Source: Amoebidium appalachense (lineage: Eukaryota > Ichthyosporea). From it: a stretch of DNA of 64,000 bases. Positions within the stretch are counted from its first letter, which is position 1. Each line of letters starts with the position of its first letter. This document shows, in pieces, positions 30,738-57,746 of the stretch. Under the pieces are notes generated by a model. It did no database searches. It was not told the origin of the DNA and saw only the letters and a list, made by a program, of their open reading frames with translations. Where the stretch lies: assembly GCA_963693365.1 (NCBI GenBank), contig CAVNZM010000008.1:1736001-1800000 (forward strand), in the 5' to 3' direction. The translations under genes were made by a program, and so were the position numbers.

Positions 30738-32402
30738 CTTGCAAAGCTGTATGTGTCCGTCTGTGGTTAGAAAAGGATAGGAAGGGGTGGGGTGAGGGGC
30801 GGAGGGGGGGAGGGGGGAGGGGAGGGGGGGGGGGGGGAGGGGAGGGGGGGGGGGGGAGGGGGGATTGTTTGGTTAGGGTATGTGTGCAGAGGGCAACCCA
30901 TGAGACCAGCGGCTGGATGGAGTATATGTAGGTAAACGGGAGTGGTTGCATCGTTCCAGTTAATTTATGATAAATATCGTCCGAACACTGTGTGGCTGGT
31001 GTGGGGCAAGTGAAACCGCCTGGTATATCTTGATGATACACTTCTCCGAACTAAATGTTGTTTGTGTTTTCTACGTCTGTGTGTGCCACAAAGGCCATGG
31101 CTACTGAACAACCACAAACGCCAGAGAAAACATGGCTTGCATTTATGCACCAGCCTGATATCACACAGCCGCCCCTTTTGTGCGACGTTGAATAATTGTA
31201 CCCCTGTATATGTTAACCTTGCTGTACGAGGGAAATTGGTCGAAGAATGGGAATCTTTGGTAATATTAGGGCCACGCGCTATTGAGGGCAGAAGGCCCTG
31301 TGTTGAAGACTTTACTTGTTTCCGGAAAACAGTGGGGTGTAAACAGGAGAAACGATTAGTGTGAACAGAAGGAAAATTGATAGTTTGTTGGAAAGGGAAG
31401 GGTGTTGTACATACGTCCATGGGTTGCAAGTGGTGGGTAGGGGGAGGGGGTAGGGGCAGGGTGCGAGATGCATTGGTGAGGGGGGACGAGCGGGGGAGGG
31501 TGTGTGGGAAAGGCAGGAAAAGAGAGAGATTTAAGAAATCTTCAAGGTAAAGACAGGAATCTATGGATAATTCCGCCTACGCAGCTCACCTTGAGTCCGT
31601 GGCTGGCCTTAAGGACGCGTTCACACTATGTTTCTTTTCATTTACTCAACCCGTCCTTAGCTAGGCATAGTGTAGATTGCGACTTTCGCGTGGCGACATC
31701 ACCCCCGCATGACGGACTCAAAAGCACTCTTGGAATGCAGAGGAAGCAGAAACCTGCTATATTTGGCTAATATTTCAATCTTTTGTTTACAGAACGAAAA
31801 GGTGGACCAATCATGTTGATGTACTTGGGTGCTTGGGTCAGCCAATGGGTAGGCGTTATGGTCATGCCTACACACTCCATGAGCCAAGCAAGTCAAAACC
31901 CCGGGAGTGGCGGGACCCAAAACCGAGAACAGCCGAACAAAAATGATTGCAGTACACTAATACATAAATAGGATAGAAAAATTTATTAGAAATGTCAGGT
32001 AAAATAATAATTGGCCCAAATTTGAGTGTATGAGGGTTTTCGGTAGGGTGCAAAATCACGGAATTTCGGCGGATGCGAAAAGGTCGATGATGCCGTGTCA
32101 TTGGTCAGTCAAGATTTTGGCGGGAAAAACGATGTCGTCGACTGGCCGCGGCTTTACGGAATTTCACGAATTCGAAGTTCACTTCTGTCCCAGATACATA
32201 CTGTGTGACTATAGTGTAATACACGTGTGTGATATACATGCAGTTTCTCGGTGAAACGAATCAGAACAGACTCATTTCTACAAATTCTCACAGTGAAAAA
32301 AGAGAAGCCCCCAAGATTTTTGGCACAATCTAAGCGTGCATGTTTTGTTAGAGCACAGCCTGCACTGAAGTGAAGGGGGTGGCCTACCATCAATCAGACA
32401 AC
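30738..32402. promoter_or_regulatory. Bidirectional intergenic region between divergent genes
   Basis: The start codons of the DUF1624-like gene (minus) and the Dad4-like gene (plus) lie 1.67 kb apart, so both promoters should be here. A G-run/GGGAGG field lies at 30797-30864. No TATA box or initiator can be assigned with confidence. A 33-codon frame at 31097 (MATEQPQTPEKTWLAFM..., TAA stop) has a good start context but no partner exon; it may be an upstream ORF or chance. Confidence 0.35.
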
Positions 32403-36283
<3,881 letters not shown>

Positions 36284-36345
<62 letters not shown>

Positions 36346-37853
36346 CGCGCGCGCGCGTGTGTGTGTGCGTGCGTGTGTATTCACGCAATTGCAACTGCAC
36401 ACTTGCACGTGCACTAGTCAAGGGGGATTCCACGAGTTAATGGGTATTTTCTCAATTGAAAACCACCAAGATCTTAGCATTCGAAGGATTCTATACATGC
36501 GAATGTGACATTGCTTGAATTTTTCAACCTTTAAATTTAGACTTCAGAAATGCCCTCCGCTAAATATTGGCCCCTGGGAGAGGGGCTGGGGGGGGGGGGG
36601 GGGGGGGGGGGGGGGGAGCTGGGTGGTTGAGTGGCATGGTGTTTGTGTGTGTGGAGTGAGTGGGGCCTTTTTTTCCCTCTTCTTTTTGGCGCTTTTCGAG
36701 GGGGGGGGGGGGGGGGGGGGGGGGGAGGGGGGGGGAGGGGGGGGGGGTAGGACTCTGATTCATGTGGTTTCTTAGGATCGTGGTTCATGTGTATGCATGC
36801 GATGATAGTTTTATCTTTTTTCAAATTGAAGTGTGATGTGGCCGTGTGGGAATGAGCCCAACACCTGGCAGTGTGCATGGCAGGCTGGTCCTGCTGATGC
36901 GGAAAATATAGTCACTTGGACTGAACGGTTGTGTGTGCGTGTGCGTGTGTGTGTGTGTGTGCGTGTGTGCGTGTGTGCGTGTGTGCGTGTGTGTGCGTGT
37001 GTGCGTGTGTGCGTGTGTGCGTGTGTGTGGGTGTGTGCGTGCGCGCGCGCATGTGCATTTGTGGGGATGCATGGGAGTATGTTTGCGAGTGTGTGCAGCT
37101 AATGCATGAAGATCTAAGGGAGAGGATGAGCTCCCACGCCTGGCAAGGAGGCCGGGGGGGTGGGGGGGTACGTGTCCAACCAACATTCTCGTTTATTATT
37201 TACGAAGTCCATTTTTTCATAGGCCAGTTTCAGTTCTAGCTTGCGCAGTTATACGTTTAGTGGCTCCAACAAAATATAATCAAACGTCCAATAGAAACCA
37301 AAACTTAAAAAACTTTGAAAAGAAGCACAGATATGTTATGATTGGCTCTTTGTTTTCTTCTGTTTATGGAAGAATAATAGTGCAGATAATCCGATTTCTT
37401 TTTTTTTTGTTTTGGATATCTACAACTTTACAAATAGGGGTGCTAGAAGACCAGTGTGTTATCAAAGAGTCCAAAGGGCCTTTGAATGAATTCTACCCAT
37501 GCATAGGTCCGTACGTGTGATAGTCTGTGTGAGAAGAGTGCGCACTTGCACCCCAGCCCCAAAAGAGGTATTCGAATTCATTTCAAAACTCCCGAGCAAG
37601 TATCGCGTGTGTATGTGGAACTGTAAAGAATATATTGCGCACAAGCCCAGACCGAGGTAGACCACAATGCATGCACGTGTGTGCATGAAATCGTCCGTGT
37701 GTGTGTCCGTGTGCCTGTGTGTGTGTGTGTGCAGGTGTGTCTCCACACGTGTGCACTGCATGTGCCCATTGTGCACGTGTATGTGTGCCCGTGCACATCT
37801 TCTCCACCCCTTGTGCCCTGACCAGCAGGGCATCCCTCTGACGTCACCAAATA
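36284..37853. other. Convergent intergenic region, no gene seen
   Basis: Holds (GT)n with a GC tail at 36284-36370, G-runs at 36589-36616 and 36701-36747, impure GT/GC DNA at 36930-37045 and AT-rich sequence to 37450. It separates the tail-to-tail ends of the Dad4-like and ZnT genes; both polyadenylation sites should lie here but none is assigned. Confidence 0.5.
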
Positions 37854-48263
<10,410 letters not shown>

Positions 48264-49079
48264 ACTGTGTACTAGTAAACGACGTTTCCTCGGACTAGGG
48301 TCAAGCTGGACACTGAACACTAACATGAAAGCACTGGGCTATGGTCTGCCCACACACCTACGCAACACTAAAAAAACGACCTCAAGAAACGGAGTTGAGG
48401 GGAGAGGAAGTGTTGTGGGCTATGGAACGCCAGCATAGATGTAGCAAACAGCACCTCTACAAAAAATATTTGTTGATAGTTACAGACTAGGGGTCAGTGT
48501 TTCATGGCATCACCACGTATACAGTGTAGCCTACGTACTGTACACTTCCTGAAGGCGGCCAGGCTGGCAGCTTGGCCCATGCATCTGAACGCTTAGGAGT
48601 AATTGATTGGTGCCGAAGTTGTTGTGTGGTGCAGTATAATCCAATCAGCAGACGATATTTTTATGATGCAATATGAACCAATCAACAATCGGTGAAACGC
48701 GCTTGCAATTGCAAGTTGCAAGTTGAGTGCTGCTCAGCCCACAAGGCTGCAACTTTGGAGTCTTTGTGCGGCAAATTAAACTGAACCAGCTGCCCTTCTC
48801 AGTGCTCGTGATTGAGCTGCAACCTTGCCAAAGCAACGCACACATACTCTACTATATATCATGCACACAGGCATCTCTCACAGAAACCAACTGCACTCCC
48901 AGGACATCATTCAACGATGAACCAAAAAAATTCGTCTACAGAATACGACACTGCATATGCATATGCATGCGTAGCTACGTGCACATCGAAGACGTGGCTA
49001 CACCGGCACCCGCATACCCACAAATCTACCTGTTCACACGTGAACAGATGCCCTGGAACAACCAGGTGTCTTTACAATC
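48264..49079. other. Region upstream of the ZnT gene, no gene assigned
   Basis: The ZnT promoter should lie here on the minus strand. TTGCAATTGCAAGTTGCAAG at about 48703-48722 is a small self-similar motif. A plus frame from 48727 is open but lacks protein-like composition until about 49080. Confidence 0.4.
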
Positions 49080-49364
49080 ATGCGCACCATGCCACACGGA
49101 CACGGTGTGCGAAATTCTGCGAATAGTGTCACTGTGTCACCCTTCAAATTCCTGCTTGTGTATATTTCCATTTTTGGGTATTTGCTTATTTGTTCTATTG
49201 GCCGAGGACTTTCCCATCCGGGCTTTGGAAGTTCAAACACACCGATCACAGTGGGCATCATTATAGGGGTTTACACACTTTTTATTGCGTGGACACTGCC
49301 GGGCCGCGACAGAAAGCATGCACGCGGTCCCGAGAGTGTAAGAAAAACCCTGCAGCGAACGTAA
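49080..49364 (+). CDS. Small ORF with two predicted membrane helices, unrecognised
   Basis: ATG at 49080 gives 94 residues: a short polar start (MRTMPHGHGVRNS), a first hydrophobic segment FKFLLVYISIFGYLLIC, a loop GLSHPGFGSS, a second segment ITVGIIIGVYTLFIAW, then a basic tail GRDRKHARG. Composition and helix-loop-helix layout look like a real small membrane protein, and it is free of simple repeats. I do not recognise a family. It could be an exon rather than a complete gene. An overlapping minus frame (49261-49034) is less protein-like. Confidence 0.4.
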   Translation: MRTMPHGHGVRNSANSVTVSPFKFLLVYISIFGYLLICSIGRGLSHPGFGSSNTPITVGIIIGVYTLFIAWTLPGRDRKHARGPESVRKTLQRT

Positions 49365-49460
49365 AGTTCGTCGCAGCGCGTGCACACCGTCAGTACGTGT
49401 GAGCCCTGAGCCCTTTTTGCCAAAAAAAGAAAAAAAGAAAAGAAAAGAAAAAGAAAAAAA

Positions 49461-49488
49461 GAAAGGAGACACCGCCTCAGTAGGTGGT
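49461..49488 (+). repeat. 28-bp block with tRNA A-box-like core after an A-rich tract (copy 1)
   Basis: The block GAAAGGAGACACCGCC plus TCAGTAGGTGGT is identical at 61942-61969, and both copies follow an A-rich stretch. CGCCTCAGTAGGTGG resembles the tRNA A-box region (TGGCTCAGTNGGT). No B-box or cloverleaf is visible, so a tRNA gene is not called; a SINE-like fragment is possible. Confidence 0.5.
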
Positions 49489-49494
49489 AGACAA

Positions 49495-49800
49495 ATGAAC
49501 GGCCAACCACTGTTTTTCTATGCCATGCCAGGAACAGCACCTGATAATGTTGACTGGATACGGAGGAAACAAAACACTGTAATGAGGTTTCACAAGAGCT
49601 CCTACGCCATTAGGCTGAAAATGAAGGAGGCCAACAGCAACCTGACAGAGAAGTATGGCGTTGATGAGAAAGACTATGCGTCTCATGGTGGATGTTTTCC
49701 TCTGATTCTTAGAGGAACGGGATGTGTAGGGACTATCACCATATCGGGTCTGCCGCAGCGAGAGGACCACGGGATCGTGGTGAATTCAGGTGTTAGCTGA
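49495..49800 (+). CDS. UPF0303-like protein, C-terminal half only
   Basis: From ATG at 49495 the frame gives 101 residues: MNGQPLFFYAMPGTAPDNVD, WIRRKQNTVMRF, SSYAIRLKM, YASHGGCFPLILRGTGCVGT and ISGLPQREDHGIVV. This matches the second half of the UPF0303 (yeast YBR137W-type, DUF336-fold) family, including the WI.RK.NTV and SGLPQ.EDH signatures. Family members are usually about 160-180 residues; the N-terminal helices are missing. Upstream sequence is an A-rich tract and a short dispersed repeat, so the N-terminus is in an exon I could not find, or this is a truncated copy. Family role: reported in yeast with ribosome and tail-anchored protein factors, not established here. Confidence 0.65.
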   Translation: MNGQPLFFYAMPGTAPDNVDWIRRKQNTVMRFHKSSYAIRLKMKEANSNLTEKYGVDEKDYASHGGCFPLILRGTGCVGTITISGLPQREDHGIVVNSGVS

Positions 49801-50745
49801 ATACTTGGGCCATTTCTATGAAGAATTGAAGCTATCCTCGTTGTTCTAAGAAGTTGTTTGCTGAAAGGCCGGCACCGACTAACACATGCGGCACATCCCA
49901 AAAGTTACTCTCACACAAAGTCCTTTCGGTAATAGGACAGTCTATCTATGTAGCTTGTCCCTCCACTTGTGTGCAAAGTTTGTACATGCTTGGTTTTCTT
50001 TTTGTCTGAGTTGATAGGTGTAGTTACATCAGGCTCCTATATAATAATAAATATCCATCAAAGCAACTGCTGAGATTACAGATCGAGGTTTGGGGAAAGC
50101 TACGTTTAACAACACTGCAGATATGTGTCCTGAGGTATGCGAAGTAGTTATATATATGGCGGATGAGGTTGCATGGCCACAATCCTCTCGTAAATACAAA
50201 GTGTAGGAGTGGGTGTATGTCCCAAGCATGCATGCACACATTATAATACAAACTCTACCCTCTCCGAAGCTCTTATCCTCCGAGAGACTCTCTCTCTTCC
50301 CTCCCTCAGGCAGTGGACGTGTGAGTGTATTGGTGGGTTTGTGCCTGTGTTCACGATGGCTGTGTGTGTGTGCCCTAGCAACGTTCCCTTCCTGGACCCT
50401 CTCTTTCTCTCCCTGCCTCTCTCTCTCTCTCTCACGCTCGATCTCGCTCCCCCCATCCCCCCCCCCCCCCCCCCCCCCCCCCCACCCTTCCGAGTCTAGC
50501 TAGCTCTCTTCCTCCCTCCCTTCCACCCTTTCTCCCTCGATCTCTCTCAGCTCTCTCTCACTAGCTCCCCTCCTCCCTTTCTCCTTCTCTCTCTCTCTCT
50601 TCCTCTTCGTCTCTCTCCCAGTCCCTTCTCTCACTCTCTCTCGTCCTCCCCTCCCCCCTCTCTCTCTCTCGTGTGCACACGCCGCAGGCATATCTCCCTC
50701 CCAATCTTTCTGTCTTCGAGGCTCTTCCTCTGTGTGTGTGTTCGT

Positions 50746-50783
<38 letters not shown>

Positions 50784-50976
50784 TTTCTTTGCTGCCTCCA
50801 GCCCGCACCTCACCCTTCCTCTCTACACACAATATACATATACACCCCACACACGCTTACACATGCACACTCACAAAGCAGTAGCAGCAGCAGCACCACC
50901 ACCACCACACTCGGCACACACACAAGGAGATACACGTGTACGTCACCATATACACACACACGGGCACGCACATACA

Positions 50977-51068
<92 letters not shown>

Positions 51069-53085
51069 AACACAGGAACACACACGCACCATGAAACATG
51101 CGTAACCAGTTGCTAGGTTACTGCACCTCTAGATCTCCGTAAGTATTTTCAAATACGTAAAACTAGCCTAACAAAATATTTCTGCCAGTGGCGCCCGCTG
51201 GTCCTCTCTTCGCGAGCACTATGTCAAACCCTCTCAGTTACTGGGATATGTGGGATGTACATGTATTCCCCAGTGCTTGCAATTGAGTGTTCCTCGCCCC
51301 AGCCAGGAGCTTGACCGACTCGTTCATTAATGGCCAACTGTACATGGATAGCTCTGTCATTACATTTTGCACTGTACGTGTGCACTCTGCCATTATTCAG
51401 AGGCCTGTGTGCAGCATGCCGGCATGATGTGCACATGAGCACGCACACCGTCAGACTGTCGTCCCCCTTGCATGTGGCCCTCAAGCAACATGTTTCTGTA
51501 GCTACTTTTGATGGTGGCTCTTATTCTAAGGGGGGACGGCGTCAGCTTCCAAAGCAATTAATCACGTGCTTCTCCATTGCCCCGGGGCGGCTGGGGGGCA
51601 AGTCAGATAAGAAGGCCTCAAACCGTTCAGTGCGTGGACACGTCATGAGGCTTCATCTGGAAGTGTACGCACGTGTGATAACAGGTCTGAGCTGTGTGGA
51701 GGCTCCCTACACTCCACGTTAGTAGGAGCTGCACCAGCGGCGGTGAGGCTGTGAGCCTGTGAGCTCCTTTCTTTATGCAGATCCTTTGCAGTTTCCTGGG
51801 ATTACTCAGTCTCTTGGTCTGTCTATAGGTGGCGGTTAAACAGTGCTTTTGTATTGAGAAATTCGATATAGGCTTTTGAGTATAGTGTTGATGTACCTTT
51901 AGCTCACTACTCGGAACACGAGCTGGCGTGACTCCGCACTAGTCTCCAAGGCTATGTACCCGCTGGCTTACGTACAATAAGTGGCCGGGCCCGGCCTTAC
52001 TACGCTGCGGGACGTCGCCTGGCGACATAGGCCTAAAAAAAAAAAGAAGAAGAAGAAGAAGAAGAAGAAGAAGAAGAAGAAGAAGAAGAAGAAGAAGAAG
52101 AAGAAGAAGAAGAAGAAGAAGAAGAGGCCGCAGGGAGACAGCACTCAGAGTGACTAACTCCGCACATCAAGTTAGCATCAAGCTGCGGGACGGTAGCTAC
52201 ATGCGGTTCAGGGGGTGTCGATTTGTACATCGATTTCCAGTATCAAGTATCAAGGATTCGGAACAGTTTCAACTACCACAAATATTTGTCTTGTTTTATT
52301 AATTTTCAACTATTCTAAAGTACCTCTCCTTAGTTTTGCATCAAAATGTCTCAGAGAACTATAATAAATTTGGCCTCTAGCCTTATTTTACATCACAGTG
52401 AGTGTCAAAACAGCCCCCCCTCAAGTGTTGGCATTCAAACGATTCAATAACGGGCGAACAGAGCCGATTGGCGGAAAGGCATGAACCACGATATTATTGG
52501 CCTATTTTTCATTAATATGAAGTTGATAACAGCCAATCAGACGCTCGAAGTGGTGCGTATCTAACCAATCATAAATGGCTGTGCCCTTTGCCTGCCGGCG
52601 CGTTCCTTGTCACGGTACACCTTGCACCCGTCTGTTGCCGGCAGCTCTCATCTCAGGTCCCCCTCTGTTTGCCAGAGTTGTGCGATACTGAGTTTTTCTG
52701 CCGTATAAGTGTCTCAATGTCTATGTCATAGGAGAAGAGAGTACAAAATTCTTTAAACAAGTGAAAGCCGGGTGTTGACACGATACACCCAGAACTCGGC
52801 AGCAAAAAAGTATCCTGCAGGTCACTAGAGCCGGCCGTCAGAACTCTGGGGCTGCACTGAATCACGACCGATTGTCCCATTCAATCAGCCATGTCATTGT
52901 GGGCCTGACCGATAGAACCTAGAACAATAAGATTCAAAAACAAAAACCCAAACAAGCAGGAATATACATTTAGCAAAACCTCAATTGCAGAGCCTGACAT
53001 CTAGCATCTGCAGAGATCCTCTGATCTCAATGCCATAGATATCATAGTATAGGTAGAATCGGATGCCCAGTGGCAAATTTCCAAA
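49801..53085. other. Intergenic DNA without a convincing gene
   Basis: Notable content: C-run and (CT)-rich field 50400-50690, (GT)n 50735-50780, (CA)n 50990-51066. The ORF at 51330-51722 has no family features. From 51780 to 53085 the sequence is non-repetitive apart from the GAA array; it should contain the promoter of the RGS gene. Confidence 0.5.
52042..52124. repeat. (GAA)n trinucleotide repeat, about 27 units
   Basis: AGAAGAAGAA... is the only long trinucleotide array seen in the window, preceded by a short A-run. On the minus strand it reads poly-Ser, an artefact. Confidence 0.97.
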
Positions 53086-54279
53086 ATGTCAGACTACGAT
53101 TTCGACGAGGTTCTTAGGAACAGTGAGAAAAACATCAGGAGGAAAAGTGCAGAAAACCAGGATAATGGGGTCAAGAAAACACGGCCACTGGCTGTGCCCC
53201 CGACCTTCGATAGCCTGTTCAGGGACCCCTATGCGTCTGCTGACTTTAAACAGTACTTGGAGGTTGGTCCCCACAATCCCCGTTACACCCTCCATAGCAT
53301 AATATTCAACATCCCTTAAGCAAGCCGAAAGTACTTGATTAGAAATTTTAAAATATGAACTTCCCAAAAAAAAAAGAGAGAGAGAGAAAACAAATCCAGA
53401 CATCCCCACTTGCAACTGATAGGTGAGTCTTCAGAATCTGTGGGAAGTATTGAGTGTCAGCCATATTATGTCGTGGTACATGCCATATACATGCACTATG
53501 TTGGTTTCTCCGTTAGTCAATATTTCAGGTAAATCTATTAAGCTAGGAAAGGTCAGGACTGTTCACTCTGTCACCCACATGCATCACCACTTGCGACGAT
53601 GCGGTTATACCTTTCTAGGCTAGTTCAAAATGTGCATTGCAGGCACAAGTTGTTAGTTAGTAGTGCAAAATGTAGGCCGCTTTTATTCATTCAGTCTATT
53701 TGATCTAACCAGCGGGAAGGTCTATAGAAAACATCACAGAGAGTGTTGGAAGTGACAGATGGGGTGGGGGGTGGAGGGTGGGAGGGGGGGGGGGGGGGGG
53801 GGGGGGGGGCTGGAGTTGAACGTTTGCCAAGGGCAGCCGCTTTTGGGATCAGGTTCTAACTAGCGATGTGAGTGAGGTGTTGTTTGTACGGCGCTATTGT
53901 TGCCGCGTACGCACTCAGTAACTGGCGATGTGAGGTGTTGTTTCTACCGCGCGGCTTCATGTTTAGAGAAAAATGACTCACTTATGAAACTAGAAAGGGG
54001 ATTGCAAGTTAGGGCATAACCTAGACTAAAATATCACTATACAACTTCGGAATCCCCCCCCTCCCCACCCCCACCCCCCCCCCCTCCCCTTCCCGGGAAA
54101 AAAAGGAAGGAAAAAAAAGGAAAGAAAAAAAAAAACGTCTGAAAAGTGTATTACATGCGTGCTCTCATGCCACCCCTTTTACGATCCCTGATTTGAAACT
54201 TTGAAATGTCACTGTACTATGCCCCCCCCCCCCCCCCCCCCCCCCCGTCCGCCCCCATCCCCTCCCCTCCCCCCCCACC

Positions 54280-54321
<42 letters not shown>

Positions 54322-54343
54322 TACACACACACACACACATACA

Positions 54344-54381
<38 letters not shown>

Positions 54382-54425
54382 ACACAGGTGGACACATACA
54401 CAGACATATACACGCACACACCTTG

Positions 54426-54460
<35 letters not shown>

Positions 54461-54464
54461 CCGT

Positions 54465-54547
<83 letters not shown>

Positions 54548-54839
54548 ACACACACACGAGCGCGCAGTCAGCACAGCACGAAGCATACAGTAGATAACCT
54601 ATACTATAGTAAATGGATACATGAACATGAATAGTAATATGTAGATTAACGGATATTAACTGATAGACTTGAATTGCTGACATGAAAATAGACGAGCGAA
54701 TGCACGAGCCGGAATGAACAATTTGTTTTGTCCCCGCGACTTGATTGTATATTTCATAGTCCTTCAATGCTATGGCATAGATTGGCTTTTACCCCCCCCC
54801 CCCCCCCCCCCGCTTCCCCCACCCCCTCCCCCTCCCCCC

Positions 54840-54870
<31 letters not shown>

Positions 54871-55483
54871 ACACACACACACCAACGAAACAGTATCTGA
54901 GTTAGGTTTCGTTAACAAGATGAATGGGTCGAAACTCGAATACTGTGGATGACGTGGGGGCCCCCCGAGGATTTTTTCTGCTCGATAGTATTATACATAC
55001 TCTAGGGTTAAGTGTGGTTTGCACTTTGCAATGTGTTGCCCCTCATTAATGCAGTTTTGATACTTTGCAAACACATTCTAACACCCCCCCCCCCCCCCCC
55101 CCCCTCCTCCCCCTCCCCCTCCCCCCCAACAGCAAGAATACAACATGGAAAACTATGAATTCTACATGGCCGTCACAAACTTCAAACAGAAGGTGTCGAG
55201 GCATGAGCTCAGTGGGTTGCGCCAAAAACAGGTGGGCACGTGCCAGTGGCTTGAAAATACTCGCGTGGGGAGGGGGGGGTGGGGGGGTCACGAGCATTTT
55301 GTGTGTGCGTAAAGGTATATACATGCACACGGACATATGCACACACACGCGCGCACACGCACACACACACGCGCGTGTGCGTGCGCGTTTGCGCGTGCAC
55401 ACACACACCTACGCACACACACACCTAGACACACAAACACATACAAGCATGCATGCACACACGCGCGCGCACACACACACCGT

Positions 55484-55514
<31 letters not shown>

Positions 55515-55564
55515 GTGCACACACACACACACACGCACACGCACACGCACACGCACACGCACCC

Positions 55565-55608
<44 letters not shown>

Positions 55609-55622
55609 ATACACATACACAT

Positions 55623-55677
<55 letters not shown>

Positions 55678-57314
55678 AACACGCACACCGTGGCAAAGTT
55701 TTCAAATAACACATGCAAATCTACACGCAAACGTCGGGCAGAGTCTTACACATACAAAACTTAAAGGCACCTTTACTATTTCAATGGCTCTCCTTGAAAT
55801 TGGTGATTCCAACAGCACGCACAGGTCACAGACACACGTGCTCGCCAAACAGGCTCCTGTGACGAAAAGGGCGCAGTCTTTCAAGAAATGCATTCCATAC
55901 ACGTCTAGCCAATATGGCACAAAAGCACCGTGATCGGTGACACGCACACACATACACACCATTGTCGAACCCAGACACGCACAGGCCTACACACACACAC
56001 AATTCAGCGGCACATGCACACATGTGTTGCACACACATGCACGCGCACACACGTGCACACATATGCGCACAGTCAGGACACACACACACGCACACATTCG
56101 TATACACACACATACACACATGATACAGACAGACACACATGCACACACCGTGGCACACACACATACACAGACATAAACACAGGTCACGTGCACGGTACTA
56201 CACACACAACTCACATACAACAAGTATGACACCCATGCACCTTCGTCTACACATTGCATAGATGTGTCCATATCACATTCCCATACCCCATGCACTCTCG
56301 AGTAGCCCTGAGCATACAAAAAAAAACACAAAAAAAAAAACACGAAACACATCATATGATACAAGACACCACACCATATCCACGCACATCCAATCAGCAT
56401 GCACGTGCATGAAGACGTTACCTTTACGTGGGCACATGATATGGACATATGTGGCCTGGTTAGCCCACTGTCACTATCACCGAACACCATTGCACACCTT
56501 CATCTTATACCGCTTTCTTTAGTGGGGGGGGAGAGAGGGCAACCGCCCTATGATGAAAACACACACCTTCTCTGCGAGTGTCCCCAGCACCCTAACCCAC
56601 CATGTCGCAAACACAAAAACACACAAATGCCTGATTGTCACTCCATTCCCCCCCCCCCCCCCCACCCTCTTTAAGGGGGGTTCTACATATCATTTTTCTT
56701 TGTGAGTGCTCCTTTCTGCCTATTCCAATTGTGTTCATTTTGCAACCAGGTGCATCATACAGTGCACGACATTCTAACCCGCTCCCCCCCCCCCCCCCCC
56801 CCCAAAAAAAAGGCAGGGGGGAGAGGGGGGGGGGGGGGAGGGATGCGAACACTGGGCACGCTATTTCCCTTTTTCTCCCTAGCAATTTCATTTTGCTTGG
56901 TTATCCGGGCACGAATCGCACTAACACCCACCCCGGGGTTCTATTTTTCCGAAATCCGTTTGGTACTCACAAACACACTATCCCTGAAACCCACAATAGA
57001 GCTGACCCCCCCCCCCCCCCCCCCCCTCCCCTTTCATGCATAGGTGGTGGAAGAGATATGCCGAAAATACGTCGTTGAGGGGGGTCCAAGTGAAATCAAC
57101 ATCACAGCCTCGCTGCGTAAACAGACCGTACAAACCATTTTGGAGGAAGGCAAATACGATATAAACGTGTTTGGAGAGGCACAGTTGCACGTCTACTCGC
57201 TCCTGAAAAACGACATCTATCCCAGATACCAAAAGGTGGGCTGTGTGGATTACTAGGCACATGGACACACACAAAATCCACACACACACACTGCACACGG
57301 GCACCCCACGTGCC

Positions 57315-57389
<75 letters not shown>

Positions 57390-57584
57390 GAGGACACTGC
57401 AGATTGAAGATAAGCACAGACGCGCGTGGCGCGTGAGGATACGCACACACACACACACACATGTACACACACACACGCGCGCGCGCACACACACACACAC
57501 GCGCACAGACCGACACACACGTAAACACACACGCACACAAGCACAGGCACATGCAAGCGCACACAGACGCAACGACATGTAGAC

Positions 57585-57630
<46 letters not shown>

Positions 57631-57647
57631 GCACGCACACACGCACG

Positions 57648-57746
<99 letters not shown>

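Noticed and set aside
31062-31429. Overlapping plus and minus ORFs between the divergent genes
   Set aside because: Neither shows a family motif; they overlap antisense to each other, and the region is best read as promoter and 5' flank.
49034-49261. Minus-strand 75-codon ORF
   Set aside because: Antisense to the more protein-like two-helix ORF at 49080-49364, with no motif of its own.
49461-49488. tRNA gene
   Set aside because: Only an A-box-like stretch is present; no acceptor pairing, anticodon arm or T-arm follows. I found no other tRNA or rRNA gene in the window.
51330-51722. 130-codon plus-strand ORF
   Set aside because: No recognisable motif, uneven composition and a non-AUG-like context; likely chance in GC-moderate DNA.
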